The notes under the pieces: model-generated
What the model was told of the DNA's origin: nothing
Database searches by the model: none
The model's input: only the letters and a program-made list of their open reading frames with translations
Part shown: one piece after another, positions 1 to 9,013 of the stretch
Layout: each line of letters opens with the position of its first letter
Position numbering within the stretch: the stretch's first letter is position 1
Assembly: GCF_000761155.1 (NCBI RefSeq)
Contig: NZ_CP009533.1
Span: 3,768,001 to 3,832,000 of the forward strand
Direction of reading: 5' to 3'
Source: Pseudomonas rhizosphaerae
GTDB taxonomy: Bacteria; Pseudomonadota; Gammaproteobacteria; Pseudomonadales; Pseudomonadaceae
Length of the DNA: 64,000 bases
Program-made: the position numbers and the translations under genes

Positions 1-148
1 GGGCACGCAGCCGGTTCAGTGCCGAGCTGACCGTGGGCTGGCCCAGGAACAGCTTTTCCGCGACGCGGGTGACGTTACGCTCGAGCATGAGCGCTTCGAA
101 CACTACCATCAGGTTGATATCGGCCTTGCGCAGTTCGTTGCGGTTCAT
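1..148 (-). CDS. LysR-family transcriptional regulator, N-terminal part (runs off the window)
   Basis: Reading leftward from the ATG at 148, the first 49 codons encode the start of a LysR-type regulator. The sequence begins MNRNELRKADINLMVVFEAL and continues into a helix-turn-helix containing RVAEKLFLGQPTVSSALNRL, the typical DNA-binding end of the family. The effector-binding domain lies outside the window, so neither target nor ligand can be named. It may control a gene to its left that is not visible here. Family assignment is secure; function is unknown. Confidence 0.85.
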   Translation of the reverse strand, partial: MNRNELRKADINLMVVFEALMLERNVTRVAEKLFLGQPTVSSALNRLRA

Positions 149-236
149 CGAAGCACGTCCCTGCTGTTCAATGGCGATACCGAGGGGGTGATGCAAAGCG
201 GTGCAGTCGAACACCCGACGACGTGCACCACCGACG

Positions 237-497
237 TTACTCGACCTTTGGCGTCGCCTTGGCTTCCATCTCGGCGACTTTGGCCTCCAGGCTCTCCAAA
301 CGTGCACGGGTGCGTGCAAGGACGAGCATCTGGCTATCGAATTCTTCGCGGCTGACCAGGTCGAGCTTACTGAAACCGGATTGCAGCAACGCCTTGAACT
401 GGTTTTCCAGCTCGGCGCGCGGCTGCGCGGTGTCGCCGCTGAACAGGCGTGAGGCATGGTCGCTCAGGGCGTCGAGGAAAGCTTTGGGCGCGAGCAT
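237..497 (-). CDS. ubiK: UbiK (YqiC/BMFP family) ubiquinone biosynthesis accessory factor
   Basis: This is an 86-residue protein starting MLAPKAFLDALSDHASRLFS. A central region is followed by a C-terminal coiled coil rich in Glu, Arg and Leu (about residues 45-80, VSREEFDSQMLVLARTRARL). That layout matches the BMFP/UbiK family, which forms coiled-coil oligomers and assists aerobic ubiquinone synthesis together with UbiJ. The ATG at 497 was chosen over an upstream in-frame start because the family begins with this ML-x-K-F motif. It is divergent from glnK, as is common in Pseudomonas. Function is taken from the family. Confidence 0.85.
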   Translation of the reverse strand: MLAPKAFLDALSDHASRLFSGDTAQPRAELENQFKALLQSGFSKLDLVSREEFDSQMLVLARTRARLESLEAKVAEMEAKATPKVE

Positions 498-599
498 GGG
501 AAATATCCTGAGGCGAAGTGACGTGCAGTGTATCACGCAGCCTTGTACTGCAAAGCTGGCGGGCGGCGCACGGTTTTCGCGCACGGCAGTGCGGGTGGC

Positions 600-616
600 T
601 GCACCCTTGTTGTGCG
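600..616 (+). promoter_or_regulatory. Possible NtrC binding site upstream of glnK
   Basis: TGCACCCTTGTTGTGCG resembles the NtrC enhancer consensus TGCACC-N5-GGTGCA. The left half-site is perfect and the right matches 4 of 6. It lies about 75-90 bp upstream of the sigma-54 promoter, a normal enhancer distance. This is inference from consensus only. Confidence 0.45.
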
Positions 617-690
617 CCGGTAGGCGTTACCCGGCGACGCAGCTGCACAAAAACCGGGCCCGGCTGTGAAATCACGCTGTTTACGCGACA

Positions 691-706
691 TGGCAAGCTT
701 TCTGCT
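691..706 (+). promoter_or_regulatory. Sigma-54 (RpoN) promoter of glnK-amtB
   Basis: TGGCAAGCTTTCTGCT has the obligatory GG at -24 and GC at -12, separated by exactly 10 bases. The -24 box TGGCA is good. It lies about 100 bp before the glnK ATG. glnK-amtB operons in proteobacteria are classically transcribed by sigma-54 with NtrC under nitrogen limitation, which fits this location. Confidence 0.8.
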
Positions 707-757
707 TAGAGCCAAGTGACGACGCGTTACAAAGCCAGGCGCTGCGCTTAGACTTGA

Positions 758-1144
<387 letters not shown>

Positions 1145-1184
1145 AAAAAAGCCGACACAACCCAACGCCCCAGGAGTAAACAAT

Positions 1185-2519
1185 ATGACTCTGCGTCAAT
1201 TCGCAGGGCTAGGAGCCCTGTTGTCCCTCGCAATGCCTGGCCTTGCCTTGGCGGACGAGGCGGCAGCCCCTGTTCTCAACTCCGGCGATACCGCCTGGAT
1301 GTTGACCTCGACCGCACTCGTGCTGTTCATGACCATTCCTGGCCTGGCGTTGTTCTACGGCGGCATGGTGCGCTCCAAGAACGTGTTGTCGGTGATGATG
1401 CAGTGTTTTGCAATCACCGGTCTGATCAGCATCCTGTGGATGGTCTACGGCTACAGCCTGGCCTTCGACACGACCGGCATGGAACAAGGCGTCGTCAACT
1501 TCAATTCCTTCGTCGGCGGCCTGTCCAAGGCGTTCCTCAGCGGCGTCACCCCGAGCAGCATCACCGGCCCTGCGGCGCTGTTCCCTGAAGCGGTGTTCAT
1601 CACCTTCCAGATGACCTTCGCCATCATCACCCCGGCGCTGATCGTCGGTGCTTTCGCCGAGCGCATGAAGTTCTCCGCGATGCTGATCTTCATGGCCATC
1701 TGGTTCACCCTGGTCTATGCACCGATCGCGCACATGGTCTGGTCCGGCAACGGCGGCCTGATGTGGGACTGGGGCGTGCTGGACTTCGCCGGTGGCACCG
1801 TGGTGCACATCAACGCCGGTATCGCCGGTCTGGTTGCCTGCATCGTGCTGGGCAAGCGCAAGGGCTACCCAACCACCCCGATGGCGCCGCATAACCTGGG
1901 CTACACCCTGATCGGCGCGGCCATGCTGTGGATCGGCTGGTTCGGCTTCAACGCCGGTTCCGCGGCCGCAGCCAACGGCACGGCCGGCATGGCGATGCTG
2001 GTGACCCAGATCGCTACCGCCGCCGCTGCACTGGGCTGGATGTTCGCCGAGTGGCTGACCCACGGCAAACCCAGCGCCCTGGGCATCGCTTCGGGCGTGG
2101 TGGCTGGTCTGGTCGCCATCACTCCGGCGGCCGGTACGGTCGGCCCGATGGGCGCACTGGCCATCGGCCTGGTATCCGGTGTCATCTGCTTCCTCTGCGC
2201 CACTACGCTCAAGCGCAAGATGGGCTACGACGACTCCCTGGACGCCTTCGGTGTGCACGGTGTCGGCGGTATCGTCGGCGCGATCCTGACCGGCGTGTTC
2301 GCCGCGCCCGCACTGGGTGGTTTCGGCACCGTCGAAGACATCGGCGCGCAGGTCTGGATCCAGCTCAAGGGCGTTGGCTTCACCGTGGTCTACACCGGTA
2401 TCGTGACCTACGTCATCCTCAAGGTGCTGGATGCGGTAATGGGTCTGCGGGTCAACGAGGAAGAAGAGGCCGTGGGCCTTGACCTCGCGCAACACAACGA
2501 GCGCGGCTACAACTTGTAA
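1185..2519 (+). CDS. amtB: Ammonium transporter AmtB
   Basis: This 444-residue inner-membrane ammonium channel has a cleavable signal peptide (MTLRQFAGLGALLSLAMPGLALA) followed by 11 membrane helices. The conserved pore histidines are visible in FAGGTVVHINAGIAGL and in DAFGVHGVGGIVGAIL. The start at 1185 follows CAGGAGTAAACAAT, a good ribosome binding site. A longer upstream reading in the same frame lies inside glnK and was discarded. It is the second gene of the glnK operon, and GlnK should gate it. A strong terminator follows directly. Confidence 0.96.
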   Translation: MTLRQFAGLGALLSLAMPGLALADEAAAPVLNSGDTAWMLTSTALVLFMTIPGLALFYGGMVRSKNVLSVMMQCFAITGLISILWMVYGYSLAFDTTGMEQGVVNFNSFVGGLSKAFLSGVTPSSITGPAALFPEAVFITFQMTFAIITPALIVGAFAERMKFSAMLIFMAIWFTLVYAPIAHMVWSGNGGLMWDWGVLDFAGGTVVHINAGIAGLVACIVLGKRKGYPTTPMAPHNLGYTLIGAAMLWIGWFGFNAGSAAAANGTAGMAMLVTQIATAAAALGWMFAEWLTHGKPSALGIASGVVAGLVAITPAAGTVGPMGALAIGLVSGVICFLCATTLKRKMGYDDSLDAFGVHGVGGIVGAILTGVFAAPALGGFGTVEDIGAQVWIQLKGVGFTVVYTGIVTYVILKVLDAVMGLRVNEEEEAVGLDLAQHNERGYNL

Positions 2520-2527
2520 CCGTTCGG

Positions 2528-2559
2528 AAAAAAATGCCCGGCTTGCCGGGCATTTTTTT
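2528..2559 (+). terminator. Rho-independent terminator of glnK-amtB
   Basis: A stem AATGCCCGG / CCGGGCATT with a short loop is flanked by A7 and followed by T7. The symmetry suggests it may also work on the opposite strand. It begins 8 bases after the amtB stop. Confidence 0.9.
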
Positions 2560-2669
2560 GCCTGCGATTTGTCATCTGCTTCAGTCCCTGCGGGTTTGCC
2601 GCACGGACCGCCCTTTGCCGTAGCGATCGAGGACGGCGGCTCACTGCAAAACAGTCGCGAACAGGCTCT

Positions 2670-2696
2670 TTGCTTTTTCCCAGAGCGCGCTAGAAT
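2670..2696 (+). promoter_or_regulatory. Possible sigma-70 promoter of the yjbQ-like gene
   Basis: TTGCTT at 2670 and TAGAAT at 2691 lie 15 bases apart and about 25 bases before the ATG at 2721. The -10 box is good, while the spacing is short. This is a weak prediction. Confidence 0.35.
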
Positions 2697-2720
2697 GCGC
2701 CCCGAACGGACGAGAACGGT

Positions 2721-3146
2721 ATGTGGCAGCAGACCCTCATCACCTTGCGAGCCAGGCCTCGCGGGTTTCATCTGGTGACTGACGAGTTGCTCGCGCAACT
2801 GCCGCGCCTGCGCGAATGCCGCACGGGCCTGCTGCACTTGTGGCTGCAACACACCTCGGCGTCGTTGACCGTCAACGAAAACGCCGATCCGGCCGTTCGC
2901 CGGGACTTCGAGCGTTTCTTCAACCGTCTGGTGCCACAGGGCACGGAGGGTTTCGAACACAACGACGAAGGCGCCGACGATCTGCCAGCGCACTTCAAGG
3001 CCAGCTTGCTGGGCTGCCAGGTGACTGTCCCGGTCACCGCGGGAAGGCTGGCGACGGGTACCTGGCAAGGTATTTATCTGGGCGAGCATCGCGATCATGG
3101 CGGCGCGCGTCGGGTCCTTGCCACGCTGTATGGCGAGGACGCTTGA
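2721..3146 (+). CDS. yjbQ: YjbQ family protein (UPF0047, secondary thiamine-phosphate synthase type)
   Basis: This 141-residue single-domain protein matches UPF0047/YjbQ end to end. Recognisable parts are [20 protein letters not shown] near residue 45, a central [20 protein letters not shown], and the C-terminal [20 protein letters not shown]. The conserved His, Glu and Asp residues probably bind a metal. E. coli YjbQ has weak thiamine-phosphate synthase activity in vivo, but the physiological role of the family is unsettled. It sits between amtB and sutA, as in other Pseudomonas. Function beyond the family name is uncertain. Confidence 0.85.
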   Translation: MWQQTLITLRARPRGFHLVTDELLAQLPRLRECRTGLLHLWLQHTSASLTVNENADPAVRRDFERFFNRLVPQGTEGFEHNDEGADDLPAHFKASLLGCQVTVPVTAGRLATGTWQGIYLGEHRDHGGARRVLATLYGEDA

Positions 3147-3186
3147 CCGCTGGTTATCAGTGGATGTGAATTTTTTCCGGCTACCG

Positions 3187-3214
3187 TCGACATAAGGTAA
3201 AGCTGGGCTATAAA
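3187..3214 (+). promoter_or_regulatory. Sigma-70 type promoter of sutA
   Basis: TCGACA (5 of 6 to TTGACA) and TATAAA are separated by 16 bases and end about 30 bases before the sutA ATG. The gene has its own GAGGTAGAACATG start site. The prediction is from consensus only. Confidence 0.55.
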
Positions 3215-3245
3215 TAATCTGCTTTCGCAAGTCATGAGGTAGAAC

Positions 3246-3569
3246 ATGAGCGACGATGATCTGGAAAACGACGACCTCGAAGTAGGCGAAGAAGACGATA
3301 CCGAGGAAACCCTCGAAGCGGCTGCCGAAGACGTGGCCGATGACGAAGGCGGCGACACGCCCGCGCCGGCTGCCAAGGGCAAGGCCAAGGCAGCGGTGTC
3401 GGTGGACGAATTGCCGAGTATCGAAGCCAAGAACAAAGAGCGCGATGCGCTGGCCCGGGCGATGGAAGAGTTCCTGTCGCGCGGTGGCAAGGTGCAGGAA
3501 GTCGAGCCCAATGTGGTGGCCGATCCACCCAAGAAGCCGGACAACAAGTACGGCAGCCGTCCTATCTGA
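3246..3569 (+). CDS. sutA: SutA, acidic RNA-polymerase-binding transcriptional regulator
   Basis: This 107-residue protein has a very acidic, disordered N-terminal half (DDDLENDDLEVGEEDD) and an Ala/Pro/Lys linker. The conserved C-terminal half contains RDALARAMEEFLSRGGKVQE and ends with PKKPDNKYGSRPI. This is the architecture of SutA, which in P. aeruginosa binds RNA polymerase and promotes expression during slow growth. No membrane segment or enzyme motif is present. A terminator follows. The gene sits next to yjbQ and amtB, as in P. aeruginosa. I am confident of orthology; the exact role in this strain is inferred. Confidence 0.85.
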   Translation: MSDDDLENDDLEVGEEDDTEETLEAAAEDVADDEGGDTPAPAAKGKAKAAVSVDELPSIEAKNKERDALARAMEEFLSRGGKVQEVEPNVVADPPKKPDNKYGSRPI

Positions 3570-3596
3570 CGGTTTGCTGCGCTTGGCGCACTGACG

Positions 3597-3626
3597 AAAA
3601 AGCCCGCGGTCGCTGCGGGCTTTTTT
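3597..3626 (+). terminator. Rho-independent terminator of sutA
   Basis: The hairpin AAAAAGCCCGC / GCGGGCTTTTTT with a short loop ends in a T6 run, 28 bases after the sutA stop. Confidence 0.9.
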
Positions 3627-3651
3627 GTGGGTATGGGGTAGGCAGTCAGGA

Positions 3652-3695
3652 CCTCTTCGCGGGCAGCGGGCTCGCCGCCCGCTCCGCTCCTACAG
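3652..3695. repeat. REP-like hairpin, family A
   Basis: CTTCGCGGGCAGCGGGC is followed by the complementary GCCCGCTCCGCTCCTACAG. It is a variant of the TTCGCGGGCAGAGACCCGC element that recurs at 9712, 11392, 26941 and 49194. It lies directly between the convergent sutA and HAD genes. Confidence 0.75.
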
Positions 3696-4391
3696 CTAGG
3701 CTAGTTGGGGCAGCAACGCAGGGAGTTCGGCGAGGCTGGCCACTTCGGCGTCGGGTTTGCCTTCGGCGGCCCATGGCTTGCCCTGCGGGTTGTACCAGAT
3801 AGCTTTCATGCCGGCTTTCTGAGCGCCGGCGATGTCATCGCTGGGGTGATCGCCGATGTGCACCGATTCATGGGCAGCCGCGCCACCCAGGCGCATGGCC
3901 TCCAGGAAGGGCTGCGGATCCGGCTTGCCGATACCCAGGTCCTCGGCGCACAGCGCAAAGGTGAAGAAGTCGGCCAGGCCCAGCCGACGCACATCGGCGT
4001 TGCCGTTGGTGACCACGCCCAGGGTGTAGCGCTGACAGAGAATTTCCAAAGCCGGTTGGGCCTCCGGGAATATCTCCACCTGGTGCCGCGCGTGCAGAAA
4101 CACCTCGAAAGCCTTATCGGCCAATGACGTTGCCTCACCCTCGGCATAGCCTGCCTCCAGCATCGCGTGCAGCAGTACGCGCCGGCGCAAGGCGCTGATA
4201 CGATGCGTGAGCGATGGGTCGGCGTCGACAAGGCGTTGGCGGATCTGGAACAGATGCTCGACGGGAACCGGCCCCAGTTTCGGCGCCTGGTCGGCGAGCC
4301 ACTCGCGCAGGATGGCCTCGGCGCTGACGATCACCGGGGCGGTGTGCCACAGGGTGTCGTCGAGGTCGAAGGTGATCAGCTTGATGCTCAT
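3696..4391 (-). CDS. HAD-IA family hydrolase, YigB-like phosphatase
   Basis: This 231-residue HAD phosphatase has all four motifs. Motif I is FDLDDTLW with nucleophile Asp9 and general acid Asp11. Motif II is VVTNGNA, motif III the Lys in [10 protein letters not shown], and motif [16 protein letters not shown]. coli YigB, encoded beside xerC, dephosphorylates FMN and the riboflavin intermediate 5-amino-6-(5-phosphoribitylamino)uracil. The same linkage is seen here, since its ATG overlaps the xerC stop by 4 bases. The substrate is inferred from synteny; other small phosphates remain possible. Confidence 0.85.
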   Translation of the reverse strand: MSIKLITFDLDDTLWHTAPVIVSAEAILREWLADQAPKLGPVPVEHLFQIRQRLVDADPSLTHRISALRRRVLLHAMLEAGYAEGEATSLADKAFEVFLHARHQVEIFPEAQPALEILCQRYTLGVVTNGNADVRRLGLADFFTFALCAEDLGIGKPDPQPFLEAMRLGGAAAHESVHIGDHPSDDIAGAQKAGMKAIWYNPQGKPWAAEGKPDAEVASLAELPALLPQLA

Positions 4392-5284
4392 GAGTCGGCG
4401 CCTTTGCGTTTGGCCCGTGGATGGGCACTGTCATAGACACTGGCCAGGTGCTGAAAGTCCAGATGCGTGTAGATCTGCGTAGTGGCGATGTCGGCGTGAC
4501 CGAGCATCTCCTGCACGGCGCGCAGGTCCTGGGACGACTCCAGCAAGTGGCTGGCGAACGAATGACGCAACATGTGCGGATGCAGGTTCTGCCCCAGTTC
4601 GCGCTCGCCGGCGGCCTTGACCCGGACCTGGATGGCGCGCGGCCCGAGCCTGCGGCCCTGCTGGCTGACGAACACGGCGTCGTCGATGGGGTTGCTCATC
4701 GAGCGCATGGCCAGCCACTGCTCCAGTGCCGCACGGGCCTTGCGCCCCACGGGCAGCACGCGCGTCTTGCTGCCCTTGCCATGCACCTGTACCAGTCCAT
4801 CGGCGAGATCGAGCTGCCCAATGTCGAGGCTGGTCAGCTCCGACAGCCGCAGGCCCGAAGAATAGAACAGTTCAAGAATGGCCTGGTCGCGGTGGGCCAG
4901 GAAGTCATCCTCCACCGCACCTTCGAGCAGCTGCAGGGCACGATCGGTGTCCAGCGTCTTGGGCAGGCGACGTTCGCCCTTGGGTGGGGCCAGGCCGTTG
5001 GCCGGATCGTGGCTGCACAGGCCTTCGCGGTTCAGATAGCGGTACAGACCGCGCACCGCCGAAAGCAGGCGTGCCAGGCTGCGCGACGACTGGCCCTGCT
5101 GATGCTGGCGAGCGATCAGGCGCCGCAGCTGCTGAATGTCCAATGCCTGCCAGCTCGCCAGGTTTTCCTTTTCGCAGAATTCGACGACCTTGGTCAGGTC
5201 GCGACGGTAGGCGTCCAGGGTGTGCACCGACACCTGGCGCTCACTGCGCAGGTGCGTGCAGTAGGCGTCCAGTTGGTCGCGCAC
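4388..5284 (-). CDS. xerC: Tyrosine recombinase XerC
   Basis: XerC works with XerD at dif to resolve chromosome dimers. The N-terminal SAM-like domain is followed by the catalytic domain. It carries the Arg in [12 protein letters not shown], the Lys in [21 protein letters not shown] with the HxxR pair, [14 protein letters not shown], and a tyrosine nucleophile in QIYTHLD. I chose the GTG at 5284, two bases past the upstream gene's TGA, because it gives 298 residues, close to the usual 299. The upstream ATG at 5347 would lie inside DUF484. It belongs to the lysA-dapF-DUF484-xerC-yigB operon. Confidence 0.94.
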   Translation of the reverse strand: MRDQLDAYCTHLRSERQVSVHTLDAYRRDLTKVVEFCEKENLASWQALDIQQLRRLIARQHQQGQSSRSLARLLSAVRGLYRYLNREGLCSHDPANGLAPPKGERRLPKTLDTDRALQLLEGAVEDDFLAHRDQAILELFYSSGLRLSELTSLDIGQLDLADGLVQVHGKGSKTRVLPVGRKARAALEQWLAMRSMSNPIDDAVFVSQQGRRLGPRAIQVRVKAAGERELGQNLHPHMLRHSFASHLLESSQDLRAVQEMLGHADIATTQIYTHLDFQHLASVYDSAHPRAKRKGADS

Positions 5285-5285
5285 C

Positions 5286-5993
5286 TCAGCGTACCGCGCG
5301 CAGGGCGCCGGTGAAGCGTGGCAATACGCGGCTGAGCACTTCGCCAATATGGCTGAGGAACAGCGTGCCTACCGAGCTCTTGTAGTGCGCAGGATCGCGG
5401 CTGCCGATGGCCAGCACGCCATGCAGGCCTTGGTGCAACAACGGCACCAGTGCAGTCGAGCCCACCTGCGAGGCCTGGTCGCTGCCGAACAGGAACGCCA
5501 GCTCGTGCTCGCGCAATGCGCCACTGAGCGACTTGCCCTCCGACAACAAGCCGCCGATGGCCTGCTGGGCCTCGGCGCTGGTCACGCTACGGCCTACCGG
5601 TGCGGGAATGTCGTTGAACAGGATAAGGCTGACGAAGGGCACCTGAAAGTCCTCGCGCAAGCTGTCTTCCACGCAGATCACCAACTCATCCAGGGAGGTG
5701 GTGTCGAGCAGGGCCAGGATCAGGCGACGGGTCTTTTCGAACAGGCGATCGTTGTCCCGCGCGACCTCCATCAGGTGCGAAAGGCGCTGGCGCATCTCGC
5801 CGTTGCGCTCGCGCAGCAGGGTCATCTGCCGCTCGACCAGCGACACCGTATCGCCACGTTGATGGGGCAGGCGCAGCTGGGTCAGCAGTTCTTCATGCTG
5901 CTCGAAGAAGGCCGGGTTGGCAGCGAGAAACTCGGCCACGGCCGAAGCCTCCAGGAGCTCCGCAGGCGCGGGTACTTGAGGCTGATCGGTCAT
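5286..5993 (-). CDS. DUF484 family protein
   Basis: This 235-residue cytosolic protein consists of an N-terminal helix ([20 protein letters not shown]), a coiled coil ([20 protein letters not shown]) and a GAF-like domain from about residue 90. It ends with [23 protein letters not shown]484 genes lie between dapF and xerC in many gammaproteobacteria. No enzymatic function is established, and the GAF-like fold suggests ligand sensing. Here it overlaps or nearly abuts both neighbours, which indicates co-transcription. Confidence 0.88.
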   Translation of the reverse strand: MTDQPQVPAPAELLEASAVAEFLAANPAFFEQHEELLTQLRLPHQRGDTVSLVERQMTLLRERNGEMRQRLSHLMEVARDNDRLFEKTRRLILALLDTTSLDELVICVEDSLREDFQVPFVSLILFNDIPAPVGRSVTSAEAQQAIGGLLSEGKSLSGALREHELAFLFGSDQASQVGSTALVPLLHQGLHGVLAIGSRDPAHYKSSVGTLFLSHIGEVLSRVLPRFTGALRAVR

Positions 5994-6006
5994 TGGCTGT
6001 ACTCGC

Positions 6007-6837
6007 TCATAAACGCACTTGTCCTTCGAAGACCCGCACCGCAGGGCCGGTCATGATCACCGAATGGCCCGGCCCGGCCCATTCGATGGACAGGCGGCCG
6101 CCCGGCAGGTCGAGCAGCAGCGGCGAGTCCATCCAGCCCTGGCTGATGGCCGCGACCGCAGCGGCGCAGGCGCCGGTACCGCAGGCCTGGGTCTCGCCGG
6201 CGCCACGTTCCCACACCCGCAACTGGGCACGGGTACGGTCCACGACGTGGAGGAAACCCACGTTGACCCGCGCCGGAAAGCGCGGATGGTGCTCGATCTT
6301 TGGCCCCAGCGCGTGCACCGGCGCGTTGTTGATATCGTCCACACGCAACACCGCATGGGGGTTGCCCATGGACAGCGCGGCAATCTGCACGCTCTGGCCG
6401 TCGACGGACAGCGCGTAGCTGTGCGCCTGGGTGTCGGCCTGGAACGGAATATCGGCCGGTACCAGGCGTGGCGGACCCATGTCGACGCTGATCTGGCCAT
6501 CGTTGCGGACGTCCAAGGTGATGATGCCGCCCTTGGTTTCCACGCGAATGGTCTTCTTGGCCGTCAGGCGCTTGTCCAGCACGAAGCGGGCGAAGCAGCG
6601 TGCGCCGTTGCCACATTGCTCCACTTCGGAGCCGTCGGAATTGAAGATGCGATAGCGGAAGTCGACGTCGGGATTGCTCGGCGCTTCCACCAGCAGCAAC
6701 TGATCGAAGCCGATGCCGGTGTGGCGATCGCCCCATTGCTTGGCGTGTTTGGGCAGGATGTGGGCATGCTGGCTGACCAGGTCCAGCACCATGAAATCGT
6801 TGCCCAGACCATGCATCTTGGTAAAACGCAGTAGCAT
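6007..6837 (-). CDS. dapF: Diaminopimelate epimerase DapF
   Basis: This cytosolic enzyme of 276 residues converts LL- to meso-diaminopimelate for lysine and peptidoglycan. The two catalytic cysteines are visible in [16 protein letters not shown] and [17 protein letters not shown]. The protein starts [20 protein letters not shown], the typical family start. Upstream in-frame codons belong to the lysA 3' end and were rejected. lysA ends only 4 bases before this ATG, so the last two steps of lysine synthesis are co-transcribed. Confidence 0.96.
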   Translation of the reverse strand: MLLRFTKMHGLGNDFMVLDLVSQHAHILPKHAKQWGDRHTGIGFDQLLLVEAPSNPDVDFRYRIFNSDGSEVEQCGNGARCFARFVLDKRLTAKKTIRVETKGGIITLDVRNDGQISVDMGPPRLVPADIPFQADTQAHSYALSVDGQSVQIAALSMGNPHAVLRVDDINNAPVHALGPKIEHHPRFPARVNVGFLHVVDRTRAQLRVWERGAGETQACGTGACAAAVAAISQGWMDSPLLLDLPGGRLSIEWAGPGHSVIMTGPAVRVFEGQVRL

Positions 6838-6841
6838 GGGA

Positions 6842-8089
6842 TTACTCCGGCAACAGGCTTTCGCCGGCGAAAAGCTCAGCCACGGTTTCGCGGCGGCGGA
6901 CTTCGAACGCCTGGTCGCCATCGACCAGCACTTCGGCACAACGGCCGCGCGTGTTGTAGTTCGAGCTCATAACGAAACCGTACGCACCGGCCGAATGCAC
7001 TGCCAGCAGGTCGCCTTCGGCCAGCACCAGTTCACGATCCTTGGCCAGGAAGTCGCCGGTTTCGCAGATCGGGCCGACGACGTCGTAGGCTCGCGCCTGA
7101 CCTTCACGCGGCTTGACCGGGGTGACGTTCATCCACGCCTGGTACAGGGCCGGGCGGATCAGGTCGTTCATGGCCGCATCGACGATGGCGAAATCCTTGT
7201 GCTCGGTGTGCTTGAGGTATTCCACCTGGGTCAGCAGGACGCCGGCATTGGCCACGATGAAACGTCCCGGCTCGAACACCAGGGCCAGCTCGCGACCGTC
7301 CAGGCGCTCGCGCACAGCCCCGATGTAGTCGGCCACCAGCGGCGGCTGCTCTTCGCTGTAGCGCACGCCCAGGCCACCGCCCAGGTCGATGTGGCGCAGG
7401 TAGATGCCGCAATCGCCCAGGCGATCGACCAGGTCGAGCAGACGGTCCAGGGCATCCAGAAACGGTGCCAGGGTGGTCAGCTGCGAGCCGATGTGGCAGT
7501 CCACGCCGACGACGTCGATGTTCGGCAATTGCGCCGCACGCACGTAGACGTCTTCGGCTGCGGCGATGTCGATGCCGAACTTGTTCTCTTTCAGGCCGGT
7601 GGAAATGTACGGATGGGTGCCGGCGTCGACGTCCGGATTGACGCGCAGCGACACCGGTGCCCGCACGCCCAGTTCGGCGGCGACGCCCTGCAGGCGTTCC
7701 AGCTCGTCGCTGGACTCGACGTTGAAGCAATGCACGCCCACTTCGAGGGCGCGGCGCATGTCGGCGCGGGTCTTGCCCACGCCGGAGAACACCACGCGAT
7801 CGGCGCGCCCGCCCGCGGCCAGCACACGCTCCAGCTCACCGCCCGAGACGATGTCGAAACCGGCGCCCAGACGCGCCAGGACATTGAGCACGGCCAGGTT
7901 GGAGTTGGCCTTCACGGCAAAGCAGACCAGCGAGGGAGTGCCCTGCAGGGCATCGGCGTAGGCGTTGTACTGTGCCTCGATGTGGGCGCGCGAGTAGACG
8001 TAGGTCGGTGTGCCGAAGCGCTGGGCCACGGCCGACAGGGCTACGCCTTCGGCGAACAGTTCACCGTCGCGGCGTTGAAAAGCGTCCAT
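6842..8089 (-). CDS. lysA: Diaminopimelate decarboxylase LysA
   Basis: This 415-residue PLP enzyme of the alanine-racemase-fold decarboxylases makes L-lysine from meso-diaminopimelate. The PLP lysine is Lys60 in [10 protein letters not shown]. The glycine-rich phosphate loop appears as [11 protein letters not shown], the substrate loop as [11 protein letters not shown], and the family Cys-Glu pair as [10 protein letters not shown]. Its start [20 protein letters not shown] is standard. It follows lptM and precedes dapF on the same strand. Confidence 0.96.
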   Translation of the reverse strand: MDAFQRRDGELFAEGVALSAVAQRFGTPTYVYSRAHIEAQYNAYADALQGTPSLVCFAVKANSNLAVLNVLARLGAGFDIVSGGELERVLAAGGRADRVVFSGVGKTRADMRRALEVGVHCFNVESSDELERLQGVAAELGVRAPVSLRVNPDVDAGTHPYISTGLKENKFGIDIAAAEDVYVRAAQLPNIDVVGVDCHIGSQLTTLAPFLDALDRLLDLVDRLGDCGIYLRHIDLGGGLGVRYSEEQPPLVADYIGAVRERLDGRELALVFEPGRFIVANAGVLLTQVEYLKHTEHKDFAIVDAAMNDLIRPALYQAWMNVTPVKPREGQARAYDVVGPICETGDFLAKDRELVLAEGDLLAVHSAGAYGFVMSSNYNTRGRCAEVLVDGDQAFEVRRRETVAELFAGESLLPE

Positions 8090-8098
8090 GGTGTTCCC

Positions 8099-8248
8099 TT
8101 AGTAGTGCTTGTGCGGTTGCGACGACTTGGCTTGGTCTTCGGGCGATTTGCTGTCATCGGGCAGGTACAGCGGGCCTTTTTGACCACAGGCAGACACCAG
8201 GCAGGCAACGGCGACGAGCGCGGCCAGGGAAGAGATCAGGCGCTTCAT
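8099..8248 (-). CDS. lptM: LptM (YifL-type) small lipoprotein
   Basis: This 49-residue lipoprotein has a signal peptide MKRLISSLAALVAVACLVSA and lipobox LVSAC, so Cys21 would be acylated. It continues CGQKGPLYLPDD, the hallmark of the YifL/LptM family. In E. coli LptM binds the LptD-BamA assembly intermediate and aids LPS translocon maturation. The gene is directly upstream of lysA, 9 bases away, the usual arrangement. Family assignment is firm; the role is transferred from E. coli. Confidence 0.9.
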   Translation of the reverse strand: MKRLISSLAALVAVACLVSACGQKGPLYLPDDSKSPEDQAKSSQPHKHY

Positions 8249-8355
8249 GGCGAAATCCTTTGTATAAGCAGTAATTGCGCCCGAGTATACCCAGCGCCCG
8301 GCATGGTGGCTATGCAGGTGGGCTGCCAGCGTTGCCACCGATCCAGACGGGTGCA

Positions 8356-8370
8356 TTATGCTTTGCATAA
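8356..8370. promoter_or_regulatory. Palindrome in the lptM-cyaY divergent promoter region
   Basis: TTATGC-TTT-GCATAA is a perfect 6+3+6 inverted repeat located 62 bases before the cyaY ATG. It could be an operator for one or both divergent genes. No regulator can be assigned. Confidence 0.35.
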
Positions 8371-8432
8371 ACCGCTGGCTGCTCGTATCTTGCCGCCCGT
8401 AGCGCGAACAGACACTTTCCGAGGTTCCTGCA

Positions 8433-8759
8433 ATGAGTTTGACCGAAGCCCGTTTCCACGACCTGGTCGATGCCACCCAGCAGGCGCTGGAGGAGTTGCT
8501 CGAAGACCACGCCGACGACATCGAGATTTCCGCCGGCATGATGACCATCAAGTTCAAAAACGGCAGCCAGCTGATCATCAGCCGCCAGGAGCCGTTGCGC
8601 CAGCTGTGGCTGGCCGCACGTTCCGGTGGCTATCACTTCGACTACGACGAAGAGTCGGGCAAGTGGAGCTGCGAGAAATCCGAAGAATTGCTAGGCGAAG
8701 TGTTGGCCCGGGCCACCAAGGAACAGGCCGGCGTCGAGCTGGACTTCGAAGAGATCTGA
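8433..8759 (+). CDS. cyaY: CyaY, bacterial frataxin
   Basis: This 108-residue frataxin homologue binds iron and modulates IscS during iron-sulfur cluster assembly. The acidic first helix (LEELLEDHADDIEI) and the sheet with GMMTIKFKNGSQLIISRQEP and GKWSCEKSEELLGEVLARA match the family. It diverges from lptM-lysA, as in other pseudomonads, and the next gene overlaps its stop codon. Confidence 0.95.
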   Translation: MSLTEARFHDLVDATQQALEELLEDHADDIEISAGMMTIKFKNGSQLIISRQEPLRQLWLAARSGGYHFDYDEESGKWSCEKSEELLGEVLARATKEQAGVELDFEEI

Positions 8760-8998
8760 TGCCTGTGAGCCAGCCTGCACGCGCGCCCAAGCCGCTCTAC
8801 AGCAATGTCAGCCCCTCGGTACAGTCACCCTGCGTGAGCTTGTGCCGACTGGACGAAGAGCGGGTCTGTCAGGGTTGTTTCCGCCACGTCGAGGACATCA
8901 GGGCCTGGCGCTCGGCAGATGACGACACCCGGCGCCAGATCATCGCTGCTGCCGAGCAGCGCCGGTTGCAGGCGCGGTCGGCGCCTGCGGACGATTGA
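8759..8998 (+). CDS. DUF1289 domain protein
   Basis: This 79-residue protein begins at an ATG overlapping the cyaY TGA, so it is translationally coupled. The DUF1289 core has four cysteines in the arrangement SPCVSLCRLDEERVCQGCFR followed by a Trp-containing helix. That pattern suggests metal binding, possibly zinc or an iron-sulfur centre. The domain is widespread in proteobacteria without known function. Coupling to cyaY hints at iron-sulfur metabolism, which is inference. Confidence 0.8.
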   Translation: MPVSQPARAPKPLYSNVSPSVQSPCVSLCRLDEERVCQGCFRHVEDIRAWRSADDDTRRQIIAAAEQRRLQARSAPADD

Positions 8999-9013
8999 TC
9001 AGGTTTCCGCCAC

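Noticed and set aside
1209..3230. Very long antisense open reading frame (673 codons) across amtB and yjbQ
   Set aside because: GC-rich third-position bias creates long antisense frames. The translation has no family features and lies opposite two well recognised genes and a terminator.
6713..8998. 761-codon plus-strand frame across lysA, lptM and cyaY
   Set aside because: It would overlap three confident genes on both strands; the only protein-like part is the DUF1289 tail, which has its own ATG at 8759.
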